Below are positions 22,922-36,100 of a stretch of DNA of 64,000 nt, in pieces. Numbering within the stretch: the first letter of the stretch is position 1; each line of letters opens with the position of its first letter. This DNA is from Helianthus annuus. Taxonomy: Eukaryota > Streptophyta > Magnoliopsida > Asterales > Asteraceae. The position numbers and the translations under genes are program-made. The notes under the pieces are model-generated. The model made no database searches, was not told the DNA's origin, and was given only the letters and a program-made list of their open reading frames with translations. The stretch spans positions 36,739,140 to 36,803,139 of the forward strand of contig NC_035444.2 in assembly GCF_002127325.2 (NCBI RefSeq), in the 5' to 3' direction.

Positions 22922-25900
22922 ATGTCCGCATCTTCTGTACAAACTATGTCATCCGGCAAGAAATCCGACGGTGAACCACCATCTTTATCACTCAGTTTCA
23001 TTGATGATTTGAATCCGTCCAAAGATATGTGGAATCTCAAGTGTCGAATCATCTGGAAATGGGTTCAGTCCTTTCGGATGGATCTGATCTTGCTCGATGA
23101 GAAGGTATTAGTGTTTGTCAAGCATCTGCCCTTTTTTACTCTTTTTATCATTTTCATTTTGAGTTTTGTGTAATTTAGGGTTAGATAAAAAGAAACAAAG
23201 ATGAATATTTGTTTCTTTGTTTTTTTATCCGAAATAGATGATTATTGTGAAGTTATTGTTTGTTTAAAGAAAGAAAGAAAGATTATTTTTTGTTTGTTTT
23301 TTGGATCCTTTATAATTTAGGGTTAGATATAAAGTAACAAAGATGAATATTTGTTTGTTTGTTTTTTTCCAAAGAAATAGATGATTAATAGATGATTATT
23401 GTGAAGTTAGTGTTTGTTTTCTGGATCCTTCGTAATTTAGGTTTGTGTAACTAAAGTTACATGGTTATGTATTTTCTGTTTTGTGTAATTTAGGGTTAGT
23501 TACAATGATAAAAGACTAATGTTTTGGTTTGATTTTGGTCATTTATAGATAGTTACTGATTTTTTTTTGTGAAAGGATTAGGTACAATGAAACAAACATG
23601 AATATTAGTTGGTTATTGATCCTTCATATGTGGAGACTTTAGCTGAGTATCTTTTATGTTTTTTTGAGGTACTGTTTGTTTGTTTCTTTCTAAACTATGT
23701 GGTTTCACTTATTTGTCAGGGCCGTAAGATTCAGGCAGGGATTAAGGCTCCATTGATACCACAGTTTATCTCACAGCTTCATGAGGATGACTTTGTTATT
23801 CTCTCCAGATTTGGTGTTGGAGAAAATACCGATGCTTATAAACTTATTTAACCATGGTTACAAGATTAACTTTTACCGGTGTACGGTTGTTACAAGTGTG
23901 AATGCTTGGCAAGGTGTTGATTACGGATTTAATTTCATCGCACATTCACACATTGTTAATGGAGAAGGAAAGGATCTGCTCACGTGCGGTATGACTGTTT
24001 CTGGTAATCTGATATATGTTTTTACTCCCTTTCCAATTTCAATAATTTATGTTGCTATGTTTACCATTTTAGATGTTGCTGGAATTGTTGTCTGGTGTGG
24101 AGATATGGAAATATTTCCTAACCAAAGAAAAAAGATGAACTTGGATCTTCAAGATGTCTAGTAAATTCTAATTTGTCATTTATATAAATTTGTTTGTGTG
24201 TTATGATTGTATTTAATACAATACCAATGATTAGATTATTTTATATAAAAGTTCATTAAATGGTTGTTCTTATTTAATACAATGACAATGATTAGATTAT
24301 TTTATATATAAGATTCTTTATTGCATTTAATGGTATATTCATATTAAATCATTTTCATTATTTAATGTAAATGATTAGTAAATGATATACAATATTCACA
24401 GTAAATGATTGTATGAACTTTTAATGCTGTTTTTTTATCTGTTTCTTTTAGGGGAGAAGTAGTCCGTTGTACTTTGTGGAATGCGTATGCACAAGAATTT
24501 AATGATTTTTTGTCTCAAAACTCTCCGAATGAGACTGTGATGGCTGTCATTCAGCATGCGAGGATTAGGAAGTGGCAGGGTAATTTATATTTGACTGTTT
24601 TATTTCGTGTAGTTTTTCCAGTCTCTATTTTCTTACAATTTTTAAGAACATTTTTTTTTATTTCTTTAGTGATTTTTAATGAATTGTTGGATATGTATAT
24701 AGTTTCTTGCAGGTCAATATACTGTTCAGAGTGATAAGTTTGGAAGTCGTCTATTTCTCAACCAAGAAATTGGTGAGATTAATGATCGTCGCAGGAGGTA
24801 CTATCACTGATTTATATTTCATATTTTTCTTATTTTTATTAACATAAGTGTGAGTATTAACGCTAACTGTGGTTTTATTTTTATAGTCTTTTAGTGAAAC
24901 AATTTGAAGCTGGTGCTTCTTCTTCTCAAACCATTCTTTCATCTCAGAGTGTATTTCCAGATCGTTAGGAATTTCTAACTGAGACTCCTAAGAGACATGT
25001 TGATGAAATTATTGAGATTGATAGTGTAAGAATAATTCTATATACATTCATAGGCATTTAATTTTGTTAATGTTTTCTATATTTTATCAATTGAGCCTGT
25101 TAATAAAGCTTTATCCGTGATATCGTAGGTAATGTCATGTGTGGTAGTTGCAACGATCAAAATTGTTCAACAAAACTATGGGTGGTTTTATCCGGCATGT
25201 TGAGACTGTAACAAGAAGGTGTTGACCAAAATTGAGTACTTATAATATGCTAAAATCATTTCTGATGAGGTCATGAATCTGTCACCTACTTCATTGTTTT
25301 GTCCGAAATGCGATAAAGAATGCACATCGATAACCATAAAGTAAGTTAACGTCTGATCTTTTTATGTCCAGAACTGCTATGGTTTTAGCTGTAATTTACT
25401 TGACATTTATTACAGGTTCAAAGTACATTTGACAGTTCAAGATGAAACTGGCAGCGTTTCTTTTGTGATGTTTGATAAAGATGCAATGAAGCTTATTGGT
25501 TCAACTGCGAATGATATAAGGGAACGCCAAGTGAAGGTCGATGATACTGAAAGTTTTCCACATGAAATATCACGTTTGGTCGAAAAGAAGTTGGCGTTTA
25601 AAATTAAAATTTCTGATTACAACCTTAACCATGACTACCACGTCTACATTATCCAAAAAGTATGTGATGATCCGGACATAATCGCTGAATTGGTTGCTGG
25701 TAATGGAAATGCTCTTGAGGTTGCTGATGAGGTAAGAGTTTTTGTATATCTTATATTGATTTATTTTTTTCTTTCCAATTTTTGTAGTTTTAATATCTTA
25801 ATTAAATTCCCTTGTAGTAATATTTTGATATTAGTTGTTTAGTCAAGAAGGTTCAGAAATTAAAGTTGTTCAATTATCTGAATCCTCACAGATGGCCGGT

Positions 25901-26177
25901 ACTGATATTTCAAAGGTGAATAAGAATTCTACAGTTTTGTTTTTTGCTTGAGTGTAGATTATATTACATTATTTGATACCTTAGTAGTTGTTTTGTGATT
26001 TAATTGAAGGATGTCATATCTGTTATGGCCGACTCTTCCGTTGTCGAAGCCGAGAAGGATTCGGCCACCAGTCCTAATGGTAAACGTTCGTTGCAGGATG
26101 TGGAAGGTCAAAATGTTGGTGAACTCTCTTCTAACAACAAAAGGAACCGGAGGAAGCCATCTAGGCTTAACCCTTAG
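22922..26177 (+). pseudogene. RPA70-like single-strand DNA-binding protein gene, multi-exon, decayed
   Basis: About ten exons with GT-AG borders: 22922-23104, 23720-23988, 24073-24160, 24452-24579, 24713-24797, 24887-25025, 25129-25340, 25416-25731, ~25842-25915 and 26010-26177. OB-fold DNA-binding domain signatures are visible (MDLILLDEK, SRFGVGEN, HGYKINFYRC, VRCTLWNAYA). The replication factor A C-terminal zinc-ribbon OB domain follows (CPKC; FKVHLTVQDETG; FDKDAMKLIG). A basic tail ends NRRKPSRLNP. Defects are a 1-bp shift near 23850, a TAG split across the exon 3/4 junction, and stops at 24966, 25201 and 25243. The zinc ligands upstream of CPKC are interrupted by the 25201 stop. This is probably Helitron cargo, no longer translatable as drawn. 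Confidence 0.82.
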
Positions 26178-26280
26178 CTCCTTTCACGTCGTTATATTTT
26201 GATGTTTAAGAAAACCTATGTTTTTGGTATATACTTAAGTATGTGGTTGTTTGAAGTTTGGTTGTCATTGGTAAGTGTTA
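26151..26280 (+). repeat. Duplicated 3' end of the RPA-like gene (copy 1; copy 2 at 27118..27247)
   Basis: The last codons (GGAAGCCATCTAGGCTTAAC) and about 110 bp of 3' flank recur at 27118..27247 with a handful of differences. The intervening 840 bp consist almost entirely of two minisatellites. This suggests the tandem arrays expanded within, or alongside, a duplication of the gene end. Confidence 0.9.
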
Positions 26281-26421
26281 AACTACTGAAACAGTTGTTT
26301 TGTATGTTTTAGATGTTGGTAATTTATGAACTTGGAACATGTGGTAAACCATTATGTGGTTTACTTTTTTGTAATCTTTATAAATAGGTTTTATGTTAGG
26401 AAATATAATCCATATAAATTT

Positions 26422-26850
26422 GTTAGTGGTTCAAAAGTCTGTTTGACCAAAGTCAAATCACTGATTGACCAAAGTCAAACAACTGTTTGGAAAAATATGA
26501 TTCTTAGTGGTTCAAAAGTCTGTTTGACCAAAGTCAAACCACTGTTTGACCAAAGTCAAACAACTGTTTGGAAAATATGATTCTTAGTGGTTTAAAAGTC
26601 TGTTTGACCAAAGTCAAACCACTGTTTGATCAAAGTCAAACAACTGTTTTGAAAAACTATGATTCTTAGTGGTTTAAAAGTCTGTTTGACCAAAGTCAAA
26701 CCACTGTTTGACCAATGTCAAACAACTGTTTGGAAAAATATGATTCTTAGTGGTTTAAAAATCTGTTTGACCAAATTTAAAACACTGTTTGACCAAACTT
26801 AAAAAAGCTGTTTGACCAAAGTCAAAGTACTGTTTGGAAAAAAAGAACGA
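26422..26850. repeat. Minisatellite, about five units of 80-82 bp
   Basis: The unit starts TTAGTGGTTCAAAAGTCTG and contains three or so copies of GTTTGACCAAAGTCAAA. Starts at 26422, 26504, 26584, 26666 and 26747 give the 80-82 bp period. The inner GTTTGACCAAAGTCAAAC is itself nearly palindromic (GTTTGAC/GTCAAAC). Confidence 0.9.
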
Positions 26851-26859
26851 TTGTTTTCT

Positions 26860-27045
26860 CCACAAAACACTGTTTTAACCCAACAGTGTTTTCAAACCAC
26901 TGTTTAACCTAACAGTCGTTTCGAAACCACTGTTTAACCTAACAGCCGTTTCGAAAAATTGTTTAACACAACAGTGGTTTCAAAACACTGTTTTAATCCC
27001 AACAGTGGTTTTAACCCAACAGTCATTTCAAACACTGTTTTAGAC
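26860..27045. repeat. Second minisatellite of inverted AACACTG/CAGTGTT words
   Basis: Irregular units of 35-40 bp containing AACCACTGTTTAACCTAACAG and variants. Many have ACTGTT...AACAGT arms that could fold back. It directly follows the 80-bp array and ends just before copy 2 of the gene end. Confidence 0.8.
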
Positions 27046-27247
27046 TTTTTGATTGCAGGTGGTTCCCTTTCACAGAACTTACCTAAGATGATAGATGAAT
27101 AATCATAAAACAGAATACAGGAAGCCATCTAGGCTTAACACTTAGCTCCTTTCACGTCGTTATATTTTCATGTTTAAGCAAACCTATGTTTTCGGTATGT
27201 ACTTAAGTATGTGGTTCTTTGAAGTTTGGTTGTCGTTGGTAAGTGAG

Positions 27248-28573
27248 AAAGATAATCTTTGCTTATAATGTGTGTTTTGATTTGTAAATATAGTATATGA
27301 GATGTCTAAATTAGTTTGACATAGTCTAAATTCTACTTTTTTAATATAGAGTTTGAATGTAGGTTTACTTTATAATCGCATTACAAGGATGATTAAAAAA
27401 TATGTAGTATTTAAATCCATATAAATTATAATGTTTCTAAGGGGTCCAACGAATTCCTAATAAAACCAAGACAAGAATGTTTAGAAACATGTAGTAGGTA
27501 AATCCATATAAATTTGTTGGTGCACATAAATTATCGGACAATGCTACTCGGTAAAAATCTATCATTAAACTTCAACTCCAAAATATAAATCTTGTGTATC
27601 GCGTTATAATAACTTTACTGTAGGAACCAATATATTGGTAAAACCAAGACAAGGATGATAAAAATATGTAGTATTTAAATCCATAAATTATGGATTTTTC
27701 AATTTCACTTGCTTATATTTTTTATACAAAACCCAGTATGTAAACATACTAACAAATAAAATCAGTACCAAATAAAATCAACCAAAGGGCCCAAATTTGG
27801 CTGCCTTTTCCAATTAAATGGTCTAAGTCTTTCAATAATTTCTGGCCCATAAGTTGTGAACCATAAAATCCTGTCAAAGGCCCACAAAATGAATCAGATT
27901 TGTTAAATCACAATTTCATATCGTCCGCTATGTTTATAGCTTCTTTTTCGACTGAATAAAAGTGAAGATTAAAAATTAGCGCGAAAAACTCAAGTTATAA
28001 TTCAAGACACTCTTAGTTTGGAAGCAATCGATGAACACTAAATGGTAGGTTTTTCTATCTCATTTATTTAAATCTATTCTGAACATTTGTCTGTGATCAT
28101 CCACTTATTTCTAAGGCTTCGTCTTGCTTCTATTTTTGACGGTGTGATACAAACCCCAAACCGGGATGTTACTATTTGCTTCAATATTCGTTGTTATCGT
28201 TTGTGATATGAAATCCTAAGTCCTTGGTTTGTTGACGACTACTGATAATGAAATCTTGTACGTTTGAGACTGTGATGAATGCGTAAGTGTGATATTCAGG
28301 TTCTATGATGCTTAATAACTCACTGCAAATTGTTACAACACATTTTATCCTAAAGAGAAAAAGAAAGACATTTTATTTGGACAGCCATTATTATTTCTCG
28401 TTAAGCATCAGGGGAGGTTGACATGTCATAAAAAAGACTTGAAAATACAAATGTATCATCTAAACATCATAATCTTATAAAATCTTTATATGAAAAAAGA
28501 ATTATAACACATCAAGAACTACAAAATGAAACTAAACTAAACATTATAATCTGATAAAAACTGTCAAGAACAC
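27248..28573. other. AT-rich Helitron interior without a recognised gene
   Basis: I see no coding signal here. A motif around AAATCCATATAAATT recurs at about 27413, 27501 and 27678, which suggests old local duplication. The region ends at the AACAC target of Gy3. Confidence 0.5.
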
Positions 28574-29828
28574 TGTAACATCCGTTTATATTTTTAAAAG
28601 TTTTAATATAAAAGATACCTTGAATTACATAACTACAAAATAAAAGTTTCAAGTGACAATTACTAGACAACTACCGACTAGTTTAAAAGGTTTAAAACAT
28701 GAGTAACAAGTCATTAACATCATCAACTTTGTCTAGATAGAGTTAAATTAAAGCGGAAGCTTTCAAAATGCGTGTTCGGTTCTTAATAGCGTGCTTGATC
28801 ATCATCCGGTTAGTTCCCTTCATCACCTAGAGTCAAAACCAATCAAAATGTTAGTTTTGACATTTAAATGAAATGCATAAACGAGATTCTGCGTCAAAAT
28901 ATAAGAAAAATAAATATTTTCCAATACTGGTCCTGCCGCGTGTCGCGGGAGAACACTGGTAGACCGTCGCGTATCGCGGCGGCTTCCGCGTGTTGCGGGG
29001 TTCCGAATGGGATCTTTCGCGTGGCGCGGGAGAACCCTTTTTCCAGCAGGTGCAGGTTAAAATCCTGCACTTCTGTCCAGCTCCGGAAATTTGACCATTT
29101 TCCAACTTTAAACTATCATAACTTTTTACTCGCTAGTCCGTTTTACCGATTCTTTTTCCTATGTGTCCGTAATAAAATTACGGATCTAACCATGTAAATT
29201 TCACATCACGGAAACCGAGATACCAACGATTTGTCCCCGATTTCCCTGTTGCATTTATCCAACCCATTAACAATGGTTGCATTGTACCACTTTTTAGTTT
29301 CTAAATACACCTAGCATACTTACCCAATATCCCGGGCTTTCAACCTTGGCATATCTACGCCATTCGTGGCTTTGTGTTCCCATAGAACTAAGAGCTTCTT
29401 TCATACGGAATCCAAATGTGCCGTTTTGAGCAACATTTATATCTTACTTCTATAGTTCGACCCAATATCCCGGATTCACAACTAGAAGTATCATGGGTAA
29501 ATTCGTAATTGTGGTGCAATCCAACACCTTTCAAGATACAAGACTTTCTAGTTATTATCTCTACGGTCCTTTTGATTACATCAATTCGACCCGTTTGACT
29601 ACTTAGTGAAAACTATCACTTTATTAACAAATCAAATCTAAATCTCAATCTTTATTTTGACCCGTTTGATGGTCAAGTGATCTTCGTCACTATAAGACAC
29701 ATCAAACGTATCTATTACTCTATGACTTTATTTATACTCTAAACCCAAATAAATATGCAGAATTTAAGGAGACTATGTCACGTACCTTTAAAGCACACCT
29801 TTTCCACGAGTATCCCCTCCAGCGTGTC
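28574..29828 (-). repeat. Gy3 3' LTR, first segment (continues 37905..38797)
   Basis: Matches 43520..44765 of the right LTR with roughly 2-3% differences (rough manual comparison) and small indels. It is cut by the copia insertion; GTGTC is duplicated at 29824..29828 and 37900..37904. It resumes at 37905 and runs to 38797, where it is joined directly to pol without the expected terminal bases. Confidence 0.95.
28936..29030. repeat. Four CG-rich palindromic words (CGCGTNNCGCG) in the Gy3 LTR
   Basis: CCGCGTGTCGCGGG, GTCGCGTATCGCGGC, CCGCGTGTTGCGGGG and TCGCGTGGCGCGGG occur within 95 bp, about 20-30 bp apart. The same set is at 43875..43970 in the other LTR, with small differences. Each is a near-perfect inverted repeat in otherwise AT-rich LTR DNA. 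They could be hairpins or protein sites; role unknown. Confidence 0.85.
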
Positions 29829-30273
29829 TGTAGGATCGTGTCTCGACCCGAACGAGTCGTTCAGAAGAGTTTTCATCAACCACAGGTGCGGAAAACAAGT
29901 AATCAACGTAGAAATAGCTTGCAAATCACTTTAAACACCTTTTTGTATTGATGTATAACAGTTTACAATCAAATCTCGATCCGGCAGCACTTCGGTACGA
30001 GTTACAAGGAATCCTATCTGTTTCGCTTCAATGACCACTATTTATAGGTCATGAGATTTCGCTTGATTGTACATGCCATACAAGCGAAACCTCCAACTTG
30101 ACATTCAAGCGGAACTAACAATGGCATACAAGCGGAACCTTTATGTCCCTTGAAGCGAAACCTATTACAAACACCTATACAATCTCCTGTTTTCTAGTAA
30201 AACGTGCCCTGAACTAACAGTCTAAGACTAAGACTCGATCTAAGACGAAGTCAACAGATGTGGTGCACCAACA
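29829..30273 (-). repeat. Copia element 3' LTR
   Basis: 445 bp, same length as 37455..37899. It contains a TATA box on the - strand (TATAAATA, 30039..30046) and, upstream of it in transcription direction, four copies of AAGCG(A/G)AAC(C/T). Confidence 0.96.
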
Positions 30274-30286
30274 GACTCCCCCTCAG
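30274..30286 (-). promoter_or_regulatory. Copia element polypurine tract
   Basis: The - strand reads CTGAGGGGGAGTC immediately before the 3' LTR terminus TGTTGGTGC. Its position and purine run are as expected for the plus-strand primer. Confidence 0.85.
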
Positions 30287-30360
30287 ATGTTGACGGAGTC
30301 GTCCATCAAGTCACGACAGTGCTGTGTCTTCACAACTTCAGTCTTGATCAGTCTCTGGGC

Positions 30361-30394
<34 letters not shown>

Positions 30395-32147
30395 TTTATC
30401 ACCAACAGACTCCCTCACTTTGATGTAGACATCTTTTGAGTTTCTCAGCTCCAATATTCACTCCCCCTCAAATAATGACTTTTCCTGCACAAAACTCTAC
30501 CACATACATAAGTTTTATGACAAACAATTAAGTATTTAGACATCATTTGAAACTTATCATAAACAAATCAAACAATCAGATACTGATGAACCACTTGGAA
30601 TTGTAACATTTTTTTATCAAAACAACACAATTTTTCAAGCCGTCTGTCCATCATGTTTAGCACTTAGAATTTTGAAAATCTGCGTTTCAATATCAGTTGT
30701 CGAAAATCTTTTTGACTTTTCAAAAATTTATGCTAAAACACACCAAAAATCTTTTTGGATTTTCTGAAAGAAAGTAAATGCAGAAATGAACTATGTACAA
30801 ACAATATTTTTGTGAGTTTGTGCAATAGGATCATATCAGTTTTGAGACAAATCACTAACCATTAAGCTTTAAACATACTCAGTTCTAAACAAATTACCTA
30901 GATTGTCAGTATACTGATCCACATTAAATTCTCACACAAATTTCAATCGATTCGAGATACGATATTAATGTTTAGGAACTTAAACTTAATTGTGTATCAC
31001 TCCACTCGAATATACTCCTGTATCCAGATCCCAATATTCAGTCTTACAGGTGAGTATACCACAGATGATATCTGTAAAAGGGTTATATGCGAGGGCCATG
31101 AGAGCTCAGGTCGATACTTCCGTATACGCAGAGAGATGACGGCTTCGACTTTAGGTGGGTCCCCTTTAGAGGATCTTTGATTACAACAGCAGCGACTATC
31201 AATTTTATTGTTTCATCAGCTTGCTGAGGGCGATGCTATGTTTCAAGCATTTTGCGAAAAGCATTATCCGGGGACTAGGTCAGTACTTCCATACAGCAGA
31301 AGTCCCGGGATAATACCCCAGATATCACTGAGTATAAAGACCTAGTATCTCAGAATACGAGACCTTTCAAACAAGATTTCGGGGGTTACCCATATATTCA
31401 AGAATAGTTACCCACGAATTAAGCAAGTTTGAATTAGGTTTATATCTCGTTTCAATTTACTAATTGTGCGAAAACCTACCGACACATCCGTAGTAAGATT
31501 GTTTATCACATTTTTACTTTACATTTCTTTAGCGTGTTGTGATAGTCCACTGATGTACTATCATTTTCTCTTTTTCGCAACAAACCTCATTTTTGATTTT
31601 ATCATGTTTTTTACTTTTTCAAATTTTCTGATGTTTTTGGATTTTCTAAAAAGTTTCTACTCCCCCTAAAATGCAAACACATTAACGAAAATATGAAAAC
31701 AAACTGTACAGAAACATGACAACCGAAATAAAATTACCTCAATTTGCCATTCACTAGCACATAAACAATCAGAACTCCCCCTATCAACAAACTATTTTCC
31801 CATTTAAATTTCAAAACACTTAAGTTTGTTTTAATCAAAATGGTTTTTCCGGAAAATAAGTTTGATTGATTTTACCACTTGTAGGTTTATCAAACAAAGA
31901 TTCGGGGATGTGGTTCATCATCTTGTCTTCCAACCAGTTGTAGGAAAAAAAAACAAGTACAAATTAATGTCCTTGATTTACCATATGCAATCAAATCGTC
32001 TAACCACTTGTAATTATAACCAACAAACATAAACAAATCTCTTTACCGTTTGTATGATTGACGTTACCGAATAAAATTCAAGAAGGATGCCGATTCATGC
32101 TCCACGCTTACCAACCTGGGAGCTCCGGCAAGTCCTGAGACTTACTG
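30287..32147. other. Copia element 3' untranslated interior, no pol
   Basis: About 1.9 kb between the end of the gag frame and the polypurine tract. It holds a CT microsatellite (about 30363-30400) and AT-rich DNA, and a GC-richer stretch at 30960-31440 with no long ORF. I see no RT, integrase or RNase H motif in any frame. The longest ORF (67 codons at 31466) is hydrophobic and unconvincing. Confidence 0.75.
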
Positions 32148-32155
32148 TTCATAAT

Positions 32156-33055
32156 AAGGGTTGTGTAACGGTTCAGAACCGGACCGAACCGAACCGGAAC
32201 CGAACCAGAACCAGAACCGTTAATTGCTAAATTTAAGAACCGGAACCGAACCGTATTATAACGGTTCCGCTTCAGTTCTGAACCGGTTAAACGGTTCTCG
32301 TGTAAACGGTTCTCACGGGAACCGGTTGACAATTAAATCCTAAAATTAACAATTCAATAGAAACGAATCAAACCATTTAAAACATTAACTAAGAGTTGCA
32401 ACATTCAAAGTTCTAAGCAACCAAAATAAAAGTAGCAAAGCAACAATAAAAAATTTCAAGCCATAAACAATCTCTAAATAAAACTATTACAACCATCATG
32501 TTGACAATTAAAACAAGCGATACACTATATATATACACATTTACAATTCAATCAACATTGATTTGATTATTTTTGTTCAATTTTTATTTTCACATACAGA
32601 AAACTATATGTATGAGAAAGCAAACATCTAGAAGAAAATATATGCAATCATAAAAAAAAAGGTCATGTAGAATAGCGTACTTGTATTTGCAGGGTGTTGA
32701 TGGAGATGAACTTGTATGATAGCAATTAGGGTTAGGGTTGAGAGATGGAGAAGAATTAGAAGATGAAAGATGAGATCGTGGAATGAATATAAGAAGAGGG
32801 AATAAGAATTAGGATGGTATTATAATGTTGAAAAACCCATTAATAAAATAGGGTTTTAAATATTTATAATCCCAACTGGTTCTAGCGGTTCTTTAACCGG
32901 AACCATGGTTTTAACCGGAACCGAACCGGGAACCGTTTTTACCCAAATTTAAGAACCGGAACCGGACCCTATATCCAAAAATACGGTTTGGATCTAGCGG
33001 TTCCGGTACGGTTCCCCGGTTCTGGCAGTTCTGAACCGTGTACTGCTCAGCCCTA
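32156..33055. mobile_element. 900-bp non-autonomous hAT element
   Basis: TTCATAAT is duplicated exactly at 32148..32155 and 33056..33063, the 8-bp signature of hAT. The ends are imperfect inverted repeats: AAGGGTTGTGTAACGGTTCAG on the left, and TAGGGCTGAGCAG...ACGGTTCAG on the complement of the right. Both subterminal regions are packed with AACCGG/CCGGTT words in inverted orientation. No transposase is present. It interrupts the end of the copia gag frame just before its terminal stop region. Confidence 0.92.
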
Positions 33056-33180
33056 TTCATAATATGTACCATCCCAGTCACAAACCAGAGATGGTTCAAC
33101 CTTTTCTTTCTTTGTTTTCTTCTCATAAAATTCTTTAACCCCTTTGACTTTTCGTTCAATCATCTTTCCAAAGATATGTT

Positions 33181-36100
33181 TTACCTTAGGGTTAAGACCT
33201 TCTCAGCATCAAATTCCAGTTTATCATTATAAAATTGGTTAGAAATTTCAGTTTTACCAATTTTCTTTTTATAATTCTCAGCCCGAAGTGATGGAAACTC
33301 GTCATCATTCATAATCGGAACTGATTTTTCATCTTTTATATCAGCTTCACATTTTGAAACAACTTGTGGCTCAACTGATTTTATGGAATCAGTTTCATCG
33401 CCCGAAGATAGCTCCTCTGATTTTGACCTATCAGAATCATCGCTAGAGATTTCACCAACCATCTTAACAACCCATTTCTGGTTGTTAGATTTAGCTCTCT
33501 TCTTGTAGAACTTGTTCGAACACTCACCAATTTCAAATTTAGAATTTTTAAACAATTTTTCTCTATCAATTGGTCGTTCGAACTCAACCACTTTCTTTTT
33601 GAGTTTATCAGATACTCCCTGTTTTGATTGTATTGCCTTAGAACAATCTTTGGCAATATGTCCAACAGTGTTGCACCGGAAACAGGTTCTCGTATCTAGA
33701 TTCTTCTCAGCCATCTTCTTCAATTCTTCTTGCTTCTTTGCAAGAAACTCACTATTTGTTTCCCTCCAGAAACTTGTCTTTTCTTCTTCATCATTTGATG
33801 AGCCTGAAACAAATGACATTTTGGATTTAAAATCACGAATATATTTTTCATTTTTCTGTTTTTCGGTAGGAGTAAAACCTAACCCTTTCTTTTTGAAATT
33901 ACCGTTATGATTTGATTTCTTTTGGAAACCTAAATCAGAACTGTAATTCTTTTTCTTGTTTAATCTTTGTTGTACTCTTGAGGTGTATATTTTAGGTTTT
34001 TCACTAAGACATAAGTCTTTTATTTCAGAAATATTAATTTCTGTGAGTGTGAAAACCTTGTTTATCAATTCAGTTTTTACACCTCTTATTGGAAATTCCT
34101 CATCAGAATATAATTTGTCAGAATCATTCAAAGTGTATGCAACTTTGAATAATCCATCATCCAAATTAGATTTTGATAATAAAAATTTTCTATCATAAAC
34201 TATTTTGCCCTGTTTTTCTGTTTAACACGAAGTGCTTGACTCAGACTTTGACTCTGACATGAACTCCGACTTTGACTCCTCTAATTCATCATTTTCTAAA
34301 ACATGATCCACGACTTTCTTCATCAATTGAGACTGTTGATCAGTGTCAGACGATGTAAACACAACATCAATACTATCTGGTAGATTGACTGACGACTCTG
34401 ACTCCCACTGTAAATTTGTTGCCTTTTTGACTCTTTCATCGTTTGGGTATCTTGGCAAATATCCATTTTCCAGCGGGGGTGGACACTTGTTATAACTGAC
34501 ACCTTATTTCTAACCAGAATCTTTCTTGTCAGTCTTTTTCTTCGTGTCATTCTTCTTCTTTTCCAAAGTCTTTTCATCAGCAATTTTTTTAGCTTCCTTT
34601 TCTTCAGTTACCTCATCATCTTCCCATGCCTTCATACTCTCAACCGTCGGATAAATCCTGTCAATTACATAAGAAGTACATGAGTTACTTTTTAACAAAC
34701 GGTTAACTCTTTCAGTTTCAATTCTTTGCAGCTCAAGCTTTTGTTCCAAAGCAGCACACTTCTCGATGTAATTGTTCACAACTTTCTGTTTTATCATGAA
34801 AGCTCCCTGAAGTGTCTTCATTGCTGTTTCTTGTTCTTCACTCGTTTGGTTGTATTGGTTCATTGCTTTGTTCAGTACATCGTAAGATTCCTTCAAACTG
34901 TTCAAGTTGTAAATCAGTGTGCTGTTCTGCTTCTTTATAGCTTCACAGTTCTCACACTTTACTGGAATCTTTTTCGCATCAACTTCTTCCTCAACCTTGA
35001 ATTTAGGAACTTCTTTCACCTTTTATCTTCTTATCACTGGAACATCTTCATCATCACTACTCACTGGTGTCTTGATCTTTTTCTTTTTCTTCTTGGCTTT
35101 TTCATTTTCACTATCACTCTCAGCAAGCAACTTCATATCAGCTTTGAATTTTCTTGCACAATACTCGGTATCATCATCACTATCACTTTCAACCTTTGCC
35201 ATGAAAGCAGTGTAAGCTCTAGCTTGATCAGGAATATAATCATCCCAAGTAAAATTTTCCCAGCTGAAACCCTCTGGTAACTTTTCATCTTCTTGATCAA
35301 TCAAACAAGCTTTTGCATTATCTGGAATATATTTATCCTAGTTGAATGACTCCTTTTCATCTGGATTAACCACACATGCTTTCTTTCCAGAATCTTCAAT
35401 TATTGGTCTTCCATGTGCAGTTTGTGCTTGATGTTGATGTTGTTGTGATGGTGATTGAGCAACCTGATGGTAAATGGCTTTTCTGTAGTAATCATTGTTG
35501 TTATTGAAAGGATTCTGAGCTCCACTTGCTTGGCGGTTAGTGCACTCCCTTTTGAAGTGTCCTTTTTCCCTGCACCGAAAACAAGTGACTTTAGATTTAT
35601 CGAAACCTAAAGTAGAAACATTTGCCTCACGAAGATCATCTATCCCCGTGATCTGCTTGAATTTCTCAGCTCTTCTTAACACGCTAGCCAAACACCACTT
35701 TATGTCCATTAGCTCCATTTCTTCAGCATCTATCTGGTCGTAGTCTTCCTTGGTTAGCATTGGATTCCCGATACGACCTGCAACAAAACAACTGTATGAT
35801 TCCAAAACCATTCCTAATAAAGACATTTGGTTTTTAGCAACTTCCTCAGAATAATCTTGATCATTTTCAAGATTTAATACAATATTGCACTGAAGTTTCT
35901 TCCCATTTTTCGTTGCTGAAATGTTTGGATCAAAAGACGAAAATGATGTAAAACTTGTTTTGCTGCTTCATCCTTTAGATGAACTTTCAGATGAATTCTT
36001 GACACTGTAGGCAGTTTCAATTTTCGGAGATAGATTTGATGATTTCTCATTCACCCCTGATTTATAGTATAACCCAATATCCTGTTCACCATCAAAATCT

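Noticed and set aside
23609..23851. Independent small membrane-like gene
   Set aside because: Its first half is intron translation; the second half is exon 2 of the RPA-like gene before the frameshift.
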